A DNA stretch of 64,000 bases from Larkinella sp. C7. GTDB lineage: Bacteria; Bacteroidota; Bacteroidia; Cytophagales; Spirosomataceae. Under the pieces are notes generated by a model that was not told the origin of the DNA, searched no databases, and worked only from the letters and a program-made list of their open reading frames with translations. The stretch covers positions 1-64,000 of the forward strand of contig NZ_VBSL01000006.1 of the NCBI RefSeq assembly GCF_006149005.1, in the 5' to 3' direction. Of the stretch, positions 18,165 through 26,560 are shown piece after piece. Position 1 is the first letter of the stretch, and each line of letters begins with the position of its first letter. A program made the translations under genes and the position numbers.

Positions 18165-20303
18165 CTACTCCGGTTTGCTGTGCCATTCGTGAAACAGGCC
18201 GTGGGGGTCACGCTCGGCCCGGATGGCCTGTAATTTGCTCAGGTTTTTGGCGGATAAAAACGGCGACGTTCTTTTGTGCAGTCCTTCGTCGGCCAATTGA
18301 ATGCCCGTGGAGAGGTGCGCCATTTTTTCCATCATGGCAACTGCCCAATCGCCATAGCGGGCGGTGTCGGCCGGGTTTTTCCAGTTGGCATACAAAGCCA
18401 GGTACGTGGTATCTTCCTTCGAATAGGCCATGTCGGGGATGGTGGGATTGGGGTGCCAGTTCAACCACAAAAAGTGCGACGGTGCGGGCGGCAACGTCCG
18501 GGCGATTTCTTTGATGTAAGGCATTAACTCGCCGATCGGAGCGTGGGTCCACATGTTGTCGACGCCCCAGCAATGGTTTTCGGGATAATGGCTCATCACG
18601 GTCTGGTATAAGGCATCGATTCCGGGGTTAAAAGCCGGTGTTGCGATGATCGCTTTCTTTTTAATCGGGCTGTTTTTCATGAAAGCCATCGCATCCTCGT
18701 ATTCCTCTTTGGTGTCCGCAAAAATCGGCGCGATTGCTTCGATGCCCGGCCCGAGCAGGTTCAGCATGTTATTGCTCATCAGCATCTGAAACTCGACTGC
18801 TTTGGGAACGGATGGCCCGACTTCATACGCCCAGTTGTAGACATCTTCCAGGTGCTTGATGTGAAAATCATGCGCGATGATGGCCCGGTAGGGTGGAAGC
18901 GCAAAAAGTTTTAAATGAAAGCAAACCACAACCCCAAAAAAACCACCGCCCGAACCACGGGCGGCCCAGTATAAATCGGGATTTTCGGTTGCGCTGGCGT
19001 GAACAAAATCGCCGTCGGCGGTAACGATATCGAGGCCGATCACGCTTTCGCAGGCCATACCGGTTTTGCGGCCATTCCAGCCATAACCGCCCTGCAGCAG
19101 ATACCCGCCGATGCAGACACCCTTGCAATGCCCGGCCGGGAAAAACAACTGGTGTTTGTATAACTCCAGCATCAGCGCACTCCCGCCCACACCCGGCCCG
19201 GCTTTTGCTGTCCTTTCATGGACATTGATTTCATACCGGTTAAATTTTTTCATCAGGATCAGGACGCTGTTGTCGCGAACATGGTTGGCACTCCAGCTAT
19301 GGCCACCCGAACAAACGGTCACTTTTTTCCCTTGTGCTTTGGCATACCGGATGGTTTCAATGATGTCCTGAACGGTTTTGGGTTCTACGATTCGGTCGGG
19401 CCTGCGTCCCGGATCGATTTTGTTGAACAGGGTTCCCAGCAGGATGGTCTCGAAATTGGGGTCGGTTCGGTCGATGATCCGGCCTTCTACGGTTATTTTA
19501 TCCGTTTTTTGGGTATTCTGCGCATAAAGTTCGGGCAGGAAAGCCGCCAGGTGCGTCATTTCTTCGGAACAGTGTTTCACCAAATCGGCCGCAAATTGCG
19601 CCGAAATCGTTTTCATTTTTCGTAAAAAAACAGACACAAAATTCGCAACGGCCCCTTCGGTACGGAGCTGGATGTATTGCCCGCCCATCCAAAACCGGGA
19701 ACGCATTTCTGAACCGCCCTCCACTGCCCGTACCTGGTGGATCAGATACCCATAATCAAGCGGCAACGACGGATGGCCGATTCGGGCGCCGATGTAAACC
19801 GCTTTGGCCGGGTTTTTTAGGGCTTCATAGGAAATGCCAAACTCCGTGGGCGTCTTGAACTGGATGGAAGCCGCCAGAAGTTCGTCACCGATGTATTCTT
19901 CGATCAGGGAGTTGCGGCCAATGTAGGCCACGTCGTCGTTACCATCTTCCCAGCGGGCGCTCAGGTGGGCTTTGGGATGCCATAATTTATAACGGCTGTC
20001 GTGACATCCGTGCCAGCCAAACCACCAGTCCCACATTTCGGGTGTAACGCGAGGCATATACGTTAGCACGGCAACGTGCGCCGATCCGTCGGGTTCAAGC
20101 GTAAAGCCTGATTCCAGCGCCGTATAACCCGGTGCCTGCAGGTAGGCTGCGCGGGAAAAAGGCGGCAAACTACCCGGCGGGAACGGCGACTTGTCAAGGG
20201 CTTCCGCCACCGGGGCCGGGATTTTCTGAATGGATTCGTTGTAATACCGGGCGTAGTCGGTGGCCAGATCGGGTGCGGTGTAGCCAAGGTAGGGAGTTGC
20301 CAT
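18165..20303 (-). CDS. Fusion of a PhlG-like C-C hydrolase domain with a BBE-type FAD-linked oxidase
   Basis: The protein is 712 residues. Residues about 1-262 resemble 2,4-diacetylphloroglucinol hydrolase (PhlG) proteins: WDWWFGWHG, RYKLWHPKAHLSARW, IEEYIG and EEMTHLAAFLPELY supply His/Glu candidates for the zinc site (H113, E135/E136, H251). Residues about 285-712 form an FAD-binding oxidase: SGGHSW (H335) and GHCKGVCIGG (C393) are the two covalent-FAD positions of berberine-bridge-type enzymes, and the protein ends ERDPHGLFHEWH. No signal peptide is seen. The fusion suggests coupled oxidation and C-C cleavage of a phenolic or acylated aromatic (inference). A Crp/Fnr regulator gene lies 84 bp upstream on the same strand. 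Confidence 0.8.
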   Translation of the reverse strand: MATPYLGYTAPDLATDYARYYNESIQKIPAPVAEALDKSPFPPGSLPPFSRAAYLQAPGYTALESGFTLEPDGSAHVAVLTYMPRVTPEMWDWWFGWHGCHDSRYKLWHPKAHLSARWEDGNDDVAYIGRNSLIEEYIGDELLAASIQFKTPTEFGISYEALKNPAKAVYIGARIGHPSLPLDYGYLIHQVRAVEGGSEMRSRFWMGGQYIQLRTEGAVANFVSVFLRKMKTISAQFAADLVKHCSEEMTHLAAFLPELYAQNTQKTDKITVEGRIIDRTDPNFETILLGTLFNKIDPGRRPDRIVEPKTVQDIIETIRYAKAQGKKVTVCSGGHSWSANHVRDNSVLILMKKFNRYEINVHERTAKAGPGVGGSALMLELYKHQLFFPAGHCKGVCIGGYLLQGGYGWNGRKTGMACESVIGLDIVTADGDFVHASATENPDLYWAARGSGGGFFGVVVCFHLKLFALPPYRAIIAHDFHIKHLEDVYNWAYEVGPSVPKAVEFQMLMSNNMLNLLGPGIEAIAPIFADTKEEYEDAMAFMKNSPIKKKAIIATPAFNPGIDALYQTVMSHYPENHCWGVDNMWTHAPIGELMPYIKEIARTLPPAPSHFLWLNWHPNPTIPDMAYSKEDTTYLALYANWKNPADTARYGDWAVAMMEKMAHLSTGIQLADEGLHKRTSPFLSAKNLSKLQAIRAERDPHGLFHEWHSKPE

Positions 20304-20386
20304 TTCGGGAAGAATTTGGAGTACAGAAGTTACCTGGCAAAAGTAACCTGCCGCGAAAAAGCCATCACTTGAATTAATTCAAGAAA

Positions 20387-20965
20387 TCAGATGCGGTGTT
20401 TTAATTTGCTCAGCCATTCCGGCGAAATCCCCATGAACTCGGCGATGAACCGGGCCGGCACTTTTTGAATGACGACGGGGCAGTGGGTCAGTAGATAGTC
20501 GTAAAGCTTTTCGGACGAGTAGGAGATAATTTTTAATTTGAAATCATTTTCTCCCTGCAATGCCTTCGTCACCAGCGAGTGATAAAATGCAAACAAGCGA
20601 TTATCCCGATCAATATGGGCTTCAATATCGCGTTTATGAAATGCGATGACTTCTGAATGGCTGATGGCGCGCAGTTCGCAGTTGGTTTTATTTCCGGAAA
20701 AGAAACTATCCACGCACGACATAAAAGGCTGAAAATCGTCCAGAAAAAAGTTGATGGTTTTTTCGATTTCCAGGTCTTCGTTCCTATACCGGCACACGAA
20801 ACCGCCTTTCAGTACAAAATAGGCCTGATCACAAATTTGATGGGGTTCAACAAGCCGGGATTGATTTTTTACTTTCATCACGTTCCCAAGGCGTATTATT
20901 TCCTGAATAACCGCCGGCGACAAACTGGCTTTCGTGAGCTCGTCCGCAAATCTGTTGATTCTCAT
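20387..20965 (-). CDS. Crp/Fnr family transcriptional regulator
   Basis: The 192-residue protein has an N-terminal cyclic-nucleotide-type beta-roll (YFVLKGGFVCRYRNEDLEIEKTINFFLDDFQPF) and a C-terminal winged helix (PARFIAEFMGISPEWLSKLKHRI). It is of the short Bacteroidota type that ends right after the recognition helix. No Cys cluster for an Fe-S centre is present, and the ligand is unknown. The gene lies 84 bp upstream of the PhlG/FAD-oxidase fusion on the same strand and probably controls it. Confidence 0.88.
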   Translation of the reverse strand: MRINRFADELTKASLSPAVIQEIIRLGNVMKVKNQSRLVEPHQICDQAYFVLKGGFVCRYRNEDLEIEKTINFFLDDFQPFMSCVDSFFSGNKTNCELRAISHSEVIAFHKRDIEAHIDRDNRLFAFYHSLVTKALQGENDFKLKIISYSSEKLYDYLLTHCPVVIQKVPARFIAEFMGISPEWLSKLKHRI

Positions 20966-21101
20966 GGAACGGATTGATAAAAGGCCCCATCATGCCGCAT
21001 CGGTTTGAAATCGCCGACCGGTCGTTGTGTATACAAATAAGTTTTTTTGTGTCTAAAAAGCAAAACCGTGCGCAGAACACTTTAAAATGGGTTGCCGAAA
21101 A

Positions 21102-21377
21102 TCAGCTTTGAAGATGCCCATTAGCGGTGAATTGCAAGCCGTGGTTTTGGGCCGCGCGTTGTCGGCCCCTACTTCCCAACTGGATCAATCGAACGGTAAC
21201 GCAACGCTCCAGATAAGCTGCGTCACTGTTGATAAAAACCAGCGTGTTGGTGCTCTTTTCGGTTGGGTCAAAAACGGTTTGAAAACCGAGTGATTGAAAG
21301 GCGGCCATCATGGCTTCCGGCGCGTTCAGAATACGGGCGGTGTGCTGAAACCTGAATTTTTGAATGATGTCCTGCAT
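21102..21377 (-). pseudogene. Truncated DUF3052-like small protein
   Basis: From the ATG at 21377 the protein reads MQDIIQKFRFQHTARILNAP...SLGFQTVFDPTEKSTNTLVFINSDAAYLE, which resembles the start of a Bacteroidota small-protein family with a later LWxAYPK motif (memory-based, uncertain). After residue about 55 the sequence turns to R/Q-rich text with no family features, so the 3' half has been lost or shifted. It lies downstream of the alpha/beta hydrolase on the same strand. Confidence 0.45.
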
Positions 21378-21446
21378 GCGTTGCAGTATCGTTTCGTATA
21401 CAAAGTGGCCGGTGAAGACACCGGCCACCGAGAAGGTATATACGTT

Positions 21447-22268
21447 TTACGATTGAATAAACGCCAGCAGGTCGGCATTGATGGTGGCTGCTTCGGTCGT
21501 CGGCATGCCGTGCGGAAAGCCGGGGTAGGAGATCAGTTTGCCGTTCTTTAGAAGCTTCACTGCCTTCACGGCGGTCAGATGAAAGGGAACGATCTGGTCA
21601 TCTTCACCATGCAGAACCAGGACCGGTATGTCGACACTTTTCAGGTCTTCGGTAAAATCGGTTTCGGAGAAAACTTTAACGCAATCGTAATGGGCTTTGA
21701 TGGCGCCCATCATGCCCTGCCGCCACCAGTTATCCCGAATGCCTTGCGAGACTTTGGCGCCTTCCCGGTTAAAGCCGTAAAAAGGCATCGTAAAATCCTG
21801 AAAGTATTGGGGGCGCTGGGTGGCCGTACCGGTCCGGATGTCGTCGAACACCGACATGGGAATCCCGTCCGGATTTGATTCGGTTTGTGCCATGAGGGGC
21901 GTAACGGCACTGATCAAAACCGCTTTCGCAACCCGACCCTGGCCGTGTTTGGCCACGTAGCGGATCACTTCACCACCACCGGTGGAGTGGCCGATGTGTA
22001 CCGCATCTTTTAAATCCAGAAACGCCGTCAGTTCAGCCACATCGGCGGCATAGGTATCCATGTCATGGCCGTTTTCGGTTTGCGACGACCGGCCGTGTCC
22101 CCGGCGGTCATGCGCAATCACGCGAAAGCCCTGGTTCAGGAAAAACATCATTTGGGCGTCCCAGTCATCGCCGGACAACGGCCAGCCGTGGTGGAATACG
22201 AGCGGCTGACCGGTACCCCAGTCTTTGTAATAGATTTCGGTTCCGTCTTTTACGGTGATCTTTCCCAT
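21447..22268 (-). CDS. Alpha/beta hydrolase, non-heme chloroperoxidase / arylesterase type
   Basis: The 273-residue cytosolic protein has the full signature of the cofactor-free haloperoxidase/esterase group: HHGWPLSGDDWDAQ, DRRGHGRSSQ, nucleophile elbow GHSTGGGE (S95), acid in HGEDDQIVPF (D224) and PHGMPTTEA (H253). Known members hydrolyse aryl esters and form peracids in vitro; the native substrate is not predictable. The gene stands just beside the decayed IS element, with a truncated gene on its other side. Confidence 0.9.
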   Translation of the reverse strand: MGKITVKDGTEIYYKDWGTGQPLVFHHGWPLSGDDWDAQMMFFLNQGFRVIAHDRRGHGRSSQTENGHDMDTYAADVAELTAFLDLKDAVHIGHSTGGGEVIRYVAKHGQGRVAKAVLISAVTPLMAQTESNPDGIPMSVFDDIRTGTATQRPQYFQDFTMPFYGFNREGAKVSQGIRDNWWRQGMMGAIKAHYDCVKVFSETDFTEDLKSVDIPVLVLHGEDDQIVPFHLTAVKAVKLLKNGKLISYPGFPHGMPTTEAATINADLLAFIQS

Positions 22269-22394
22269 TGTTTTATGTTTTGGTTGGTTATATTGATAAA
22301 GTTTCGGAAAGATACTTTTTTTGACGTTTTAGGCCGTCACGAGACCGCTCTTTTCTTTCACTACACCGCCTGGGCGCGGTTTCGGAATCTACTT

Positions 22395-23094
22395 TAACGT
22401 GAACTATGAGATCCCAATATCGGGCTGAAAGGGGCAACTCCAAAGGCTTACTCCCCCAGCGTGAGCTACAAAGAAGACCTAACCCTTGCCATTGATTAAC
22501 AAGTGAACTTTGAGTCCAAAGGACCAGCCTACGGAGGTCTTTCCCAAGCGGCAAAGCCTCTTAACGTGCGATGCTGGTGGGCTCGTTTAGGATGACAAGC
22601 CGCCAGCGGAGTAGAATCAATATAGTAAATACCTGCGCGCAAACTGCGTTGACAGCGGTAGGCCAGATACAACATCAGAGGGATGAGAGTGGAGAGTGCG
22701 GGGAATTAGGGTCACAAAGCGGTCGTAGCTAACCAGGTCTGGAAAATCGCAGTGGAAATCCTGACACACATGGCGGGTGTAATAAGCTTTAAAGTTTTGT
22801 AAGGACTCAGGTGGTAATAGACCAAAATCGTCATCACTTCACTCAGCGAGAGCTGGATAGGGTGGATTTTCTTATAAGCGCCACAATAAGTGGAGAGCAT
22901 TAGCGATCAGTGTCATTTTGGCTTTGCAAAAGTCATCGACATCAACGTAAATTTCAGTCAGCATATGAGTCCGAGGATAAGTATTTTTGATTGGTTCGCA
23001 CTGCACAGATTTCCATAGACTAAAACTACCATTTTTGGCCCATATGACCCTTAAAATGCTGTTTACCACATTAGTAATCTCATAGTTCACGTTA
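22395..23094 (-). mobile_element. Decayed IS982-like insertion sequence with intact terminal inverted repeats
   Basis: The 18-bp word TAACGTGAACTATGAGAT at 22395-22412 is exactly inverted at 23077-23094 and marks the ends. Inside, on the minus strand from 22964, transposase pieces appear in several frames: MLTEIYVDVDDFCKA, IQLSLSEVMTILVYYHLSPY, YDRFVTLIPRTLHS, LMLYLAYRCQRSL, YIDSTPLAACHPKRAHQHR and WSFGLKVHLLING. These match the DDE transposase of IS982-type elements. Frameshifts occur near 22905, 22700 and 22530, and the part after LLING is scrambled; at about 700 bp it is shorter than the usual ~1 kb. It cannot make an active transposase. Confidence 0.8.
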
Positions 23095-23127
23095 CTTTAC
23101 TCATCTAAATTGGCTACTTTGAAGAAA

Positions 23128-23151
23128 GGAAACAGGCATCAGTTTGTTTCC
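23128..23151 (-). terminator. Possible terminator after the formyltransferase gene
   Basis: A GGAAACA/TGTTTCC stem (23128-23134 and 23145-23151) is followed on the minus strand by TTTCTTC, about 120 bp past the stop at 23270. The stem is only 7 bp, so this is tentative. Confidence 0.4.
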
Positions 23152-23269
23152 TGCTCATGGCCTGTGCTCCCGCCGACCGGAAAGTGGGCTTGAAAAGATT
23201 GTAGATAAGGATAAGTGTGATGAGGGAAACTAACGAGTGCAATCGTTCATATTACCTTCGAGGGCAGGA

Positions 23270-24040
23270 TCATTTCACCTTTCGGACAATTCGGTAATAG
23301 ATATACTGTCCAACCGTGGGATGGTAGTATAATTTACTCGTACCAGGATTGCTTTTTATTTTTATAGTTTCATTGAAGAATCGGTGAACAACATCAGCTA
23401 ACAATTCGATACCAACACTTATTTGTAAGAGGGGATAGGTGACAAAATTATCTCTTTCAGTAGGCTTTACTATTTGCTGTTCAATAATATTTCCGGTATC
23501 AATGCCTTTATCGACATAGTGGACGGTTACTCCGCTGTTGAGGGGGTCATTATTGACTAATGCCCAGTACATACCATGAACTCCTCGGTATAAAGGCGTG
23601 ATACCAGCGTGTGTATTGATAAAACTACAATCTGTACATTGAAGTATTTTCGTTGAAAGTATTCTAGTTCCGTTAATAATTATTAAATCAGGAGAATGGT
23701 TTTTAATTAATTCAATCGTTTTAGCTGAGTTGATCGAATCTACTTTCTCTATTTTTGAGGCCGGTATGGCATTCGTATTAAGATTGTTTTTTTTTATGAT
23801 TTCTGCAATTCGCTTCTTGGAAAATAAAGAAAGTATTTTTACAACAACTACCTGAAAAATAATCTGTCCCAGAACGGTCAATAAGCCTAGCCGTTTTATC
23901 CTTCGTTTTAAAAAAATATTTAGTGGCTCTTTTTCTTCGATAATTGTCAGGAAAATTCCATATTTATTGTCAAGGTAATTAAATACTATATTAGTCGAAA
24001 TGCTATTTCCTCCTAGTATAATTATTCGTTTATCTTTCAT
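23270..24040 (-). CDS. Formyltransferase-family protein, probably sugar N-formylation
   Basis: The 256-residue protein has a Rossmann start (RIIILGGNSISTNI) and the 10-formyl-THF transferase catalytic set N142-x-H144 (FINTHAGITPLYRGVHGMYWA) and D181 (VDKGIDTGNI), as in methionyl-tRNA and sugar formyltransferases. It lacks the FMT C-terminal domain, and the Lys-rich middle is unusual. The gene overlaps the polysaccharide-deacetylase gene by 11 bp. Base composition is clearly more AT-rich than the surroundings, and a decayed IS lies 176 bp away, so lateral transfer is likely. It probably formylates an amino sugar freed by the deacetylase (inference). Confidence 0.8.
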   Translation of the reverse strand: MKDKRIIILGGNSISTNIVFNYLDNKYGIFLTIIEEKEPLNIFLKRRIKRLGLLTVLGQIIFQVVVVKILSLFSKKRIAEIIKKNNLNTNAIPASKIEKVDSINSAKTIELIKNHSPDLIIINGTRILSTKILQCTDCSFINTHAGITPLYRGVHGMYWALVNNDPLNSGVTVHYVDKGIDTGNIIEQQIVKPTERDNFVTYPLLQISVGIELLADVVHRFFNETIKIKSNPGTSKLYYHPTVGQYIYYRIVRKVK

Positions 24041-25013
24041 GGACTACTTTTTTTGCTAAGTTGGTCATGGTAATACTCTGAAAGTCGTATTTCTCCTGTA
24101 AGTACTTGTAATGGTTTAATATTTTTTCTAATAAAAGGAAATTCTCTTTTTGATTTATTCCAAAATTGTGAGGATGCCACCAAAGGTGATATGTTAGATT
24201 GTGTTTAGCCGCGTATGTCATCCCCGTTTTTATTCTATGATATCGTAAAGGTTCCAAAATCTTGAGACTTGGTATATAAGGACGCAAGAAGCGGCTTGAG
24301 GGAATATTGACGGGAAATGTGCTGTTTAGACGCTTATCGGTATAGCAATTATGACCTGATAAATTGAGGTAAGCGTCCAATAATCGACATGCACGTCGAA
24401 ATAAGCTTTCGTCGGTTTCATTTTTCGCAGTATACAACCAGGACTGCTCATTTCCGCGATAACAGATTATTCCTAATTCTTCACATATTTTTATATAAGA
24501 ATCATTAAACTGATTTCTTGGGAAAACCAATGATGAAAGAGAAATAGAATAGGCTTTTGCGACGTCAATTGCTGCCTGAATATCGTTTTTAAATTCTTCA
24601 ATGACTTGTCCTTCTTCCAGGCAATAGTAATGAGAAAATGTATGCGTACCTATTTCTTGATCTGGATACTTTTGTATAAGTCTTATTAGTGTTGGGGCAT
24701 AATGATATAGATCAGAATAAAAGTCTTCACCAATTAAATTAATATAGCCATCATAAGGAGATAAATTCTTATTTTTATATGATGGTATCTGCTTAGGGAT
24801 ACTATTTAGAAGCTGTATTTTGTTTTCGAAAAATAAGAACCCAACGATTGAAAAAGTACTTTTAATACCATTTTTATGAAAAATGTCTAAAAGTGTGGGT
24901 ATCACTTGATGAACCCCCAGGATATTCGCGCCATAATTTTCTTTAGTCGTTTTATCTCTTACACCCCACATCAGTTCAAAGTCAAGAGAAATAACAAAGT
25001 TTCCACCGGACAT
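24030..25013 (-). CDS. Polysaccharide deacetylase (NodB/CE4-like) family protein
   Basis: The 327-residue protein carries the CE4-like fold: VISLDFELMWG (D11, E13; first motif), FSIVGFLFF, GTHTFSHYYC (H124 and H128, metal ligands) and LVFPRNQF, ending with YHLWWHPHNFG. The DFE first motif and WWHPHNF are typical of cell-surface polysaccharide loci of Bacteroidota. No signal peptide, so it is probably cytosolic and acts on a precursor. It is strongly AT-rich compared with neighbours and is translationally coupled to the formyltransferase. A deacetylase plus a formyltransferase suggests replacing N-acetyl by N-formyl on a glycan sugar (inference). Confidence 0.85.
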   Translation of the reverse strand: MSGGNFVISLDFELMWGVRDKTTKENYGANILGVHQVIPTLLDIFHKNGIKSTFSIVGFLFFENKIQLLNSIPKQIPSYKNKNLSPYDGYINLIGEDFYSDLYHYAPTLIRLIQKYPDQEIGTHTFSHYYCLEEGQVIEEFKNDIQAAIDVAKAYSISLSSLVFPRNQFNDSYIKICEELGIICYRGNEQSWLYTAKNETDESLFRRACRLLDAYLNLSGHNCYTDKRLNSTFPVNIPSSRFLRPYIPSLKILEPLRYHRIKTGMTYAAKHNLTYHLWWHPHNFGINQKENFLLLEKILNHYKYLQEKYDFQSITMTNLAKKVVHER

Positions 25014-25438
25014 AAAATATTACAATATGGTTAACTCTCAATTTCTGCCCTTACCAGAATCAGGAAAAATCTACTATTTGCATGTCAATGCAAGTAAAAA
25101 ATTTTTCCAAAAAAAAACAATGGTTGTTAGAATAATTTCGTGATATAGACTTGCAATAAACTGTCCAAGACGAAGGACGGGAGAGCAGGCTGATGGAATG
25201 AATGGGAAACTGCGAGTGATGACCGAAGTTAAATTAACCCCAAACTAGTAACGGATTTACTGTGCGTGGCGCAGTCCAGGTGGATGCCCAAATGAATAGC
25301 TTCTTTTCGGTGAAATCAAGTCTTCTGATTTAAACCGCAAGACAACGCATTCAAATACTATCAGACACGGTTGGCATAAAACCCATTCAGATCGGCAGAC
25401 ACGGCAAGTAAGTTCGTCTGTAAATGTAAAGTGGGTCT
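25014..25438. other. Intergenic region at the edge of the AT-rich island
   Basis: This 425-bp gap lies between the deacetylase start and the lipoprotein gene. The first 130 bp are AT-rich with poly-A runs and must carry the deacetylase promoter; from about 25160 composition returns to the chromosomal average. No ORF with convincing codon character, RNA or clear repeat was seen. Confidence 0.5.
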
Positions 25439-26131
25439 ATGTCATTCGTAACCGTATTATCCCGTTTATGCCTGTTGGCAGTTGTTCTTGTCCTGCTGGA
25501 TTGCAAGCCGACATCCCGAGAGGATAACAGCCCCAAACCGCGGCTTGAGCCAGGGTTTGGCAAATCGAAAGAACGGCCCGTCGGTACACCTTTTGTATGG
25601 CCCAAAGGCATTACGTTGATCGGCAAACCCGGAACCGATTATGACTGTCAGGAAGAGGCCGGGAGAGAACGGGAATATGGAAACGGAGGAGCCGTTATGC
25701 TCTGTCTGAATTTTTATAACAGTACCAACCAACCCATTACCATTCAGTTACCACCCGGATTGCTTTTTATCAGTAAATCGGGCAATGTTCAGAATGGTAT
25801 TTTACCTTCCCGAGTGTCCATCGAGGTGCCTGCGAAAGAACGCTATTTGGCACTGCTTTTTCTTTACTGTGTCAATATTGATCGGGAGGTATCAACTCCC
25901 GGCGACGAATTTGAAGAGCAGCCCATCGTTGCCCGCCATCCTGGCATGGAGGAACTCTACCAGTTGCTCGCGAATAAAAAGGCCAATTTTGAAGACTACC
26001 CCAAACGCCGGGCCGATCCGAACACGTTGAATGCGGCTATTTGTGTTACCAGCGCGGTTCACAGTATTGCAGAGGGTAAACCCATCCGTGAAAAAACACT
26101 CCAGCAAATCCTGGATTTGCCCAATAAATAA
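25439..26131 (+). CDS. Hypothetical lipoprotein-like secreted protein
   Basis: The 230-residue protein starts with a hydrophobic segment (VLSRLCLLAVVLVLL) followed by DCKPTSRED; the Cys could be lipidated, although Asp at -1 is atypical for a lipobox. The mature part (GTPFVWPKGITLIGKPGTDYDC...LNFYNSTNQPITIQLPPGLLF) looks like a beta-sandwich; I do not recognise a family. It is the only plus-strand gene between 18 and 38 kb and has average composition. It converges with the TfoX-like gene. Confidence 0.65.
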   Translation: MSFVTVLSRLCLLAVVLVLLDCKPTSREDNSPKPRLEPGFGKSKERPVGTPFVWPKGITLIGKPGTDYDCQEEAGREREYGNGGAVMLCLNFYNSTNQPITIQLPPGLLFISKSGNVQNGILPSRVSIEVPAKERYLALLFLYCVNIDREVSTPGDEFEEQPIVARHPGMEELYQLLANKKANFEDYPKRRADPNTLNAAICVTSAVHSIAEGKPIREKTLQQILDLPNK

Positions 26132-26140
26132 TGAAATCGA

Positions 26141-26524
26141 TCAGTGCGGTTTTTCCGAAATGCGTCCGTTTGGTTTGCTCTTTTTGGCCAGCGGGTTGTA
26201 ATCCAGACAACGCTGGAGCCAGCGGTCCAACTCTTTCGGGCTTTTGAATCCGTTTTCGGTTACATACACATAACCCTTCATGGTTTTTCCCGAAAAGTCC
26301 ATCGGAATGCAGTCATTTTCTTCCAGGGCGGTTTCGTAGGCATCCGTCCCGACGCGGCAAAGCAGGAGGTCTTCGTCCCGTTTTTTGTCGAAGTGCGTGG
26401 CACAGAACAACTTGTCGTCCACCAGAAAACACAAACCGCTGAACATCTTCTTTTCGGTGAAGTCAACCCCTTTGTCGACTAAAATCTGGCGGATTCGGTG
26501 AACGGTTTCTTCGGTATAAGCCAT
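26141..26524 (-). CDS. TfoX/Sxy N-terminal-domain protein
   Basis: The 127-residue protein matches the stand-alone TfoX N-terminal domain: KKMFSGLCFLVDDKLFCATH, LLCRVGTDAYETAL, DFSGKTMKGYVYV and LDRWLQRCLDY. In gammaproteobacteria TfoX activates competence genes, but stand-alone Bacteroidota versions have no shown role. The AraC gene lies 36 bp upstream on the same strand, so they may be co-transcribed. Confidence 0.88.
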   Translation of the reverse strand: MAYTEETVHRIRQILVDKGVDFTEKKMFSGLCFLVDDKLFCATHFDKKRDEDLLLCRVGTDAYETALEENDCIPMDFSGKTMKGYVYVTENGFKSPKELDRWLQRCLDYNPLAKKSKPNGRISEKPH

Positions 26525-26560
26525 AATCGGATTCGTTTTTTGCAGTAGGTTTCCCTGATT

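Noticed and set aside
17863-18192. Plus-strand ORF of 109 codons between the orphan T9SS end and the FAD oxidase
   Set aside because: It runs across the 59-bp repeat and the antisense of the oxidase end; no protein-like pattern.
22380-23110. Target-site duplication of the IS remnant
   Set aside because: Flanks show only ACTT versus CTTTAC; no convincing direct repeat outside the 18-bp ends.
25014-25438. Possible transposase scrap near 25250-25380
   Set aside because: Short pieces in several frames look vaguely transposase-like but no motif could be matched.
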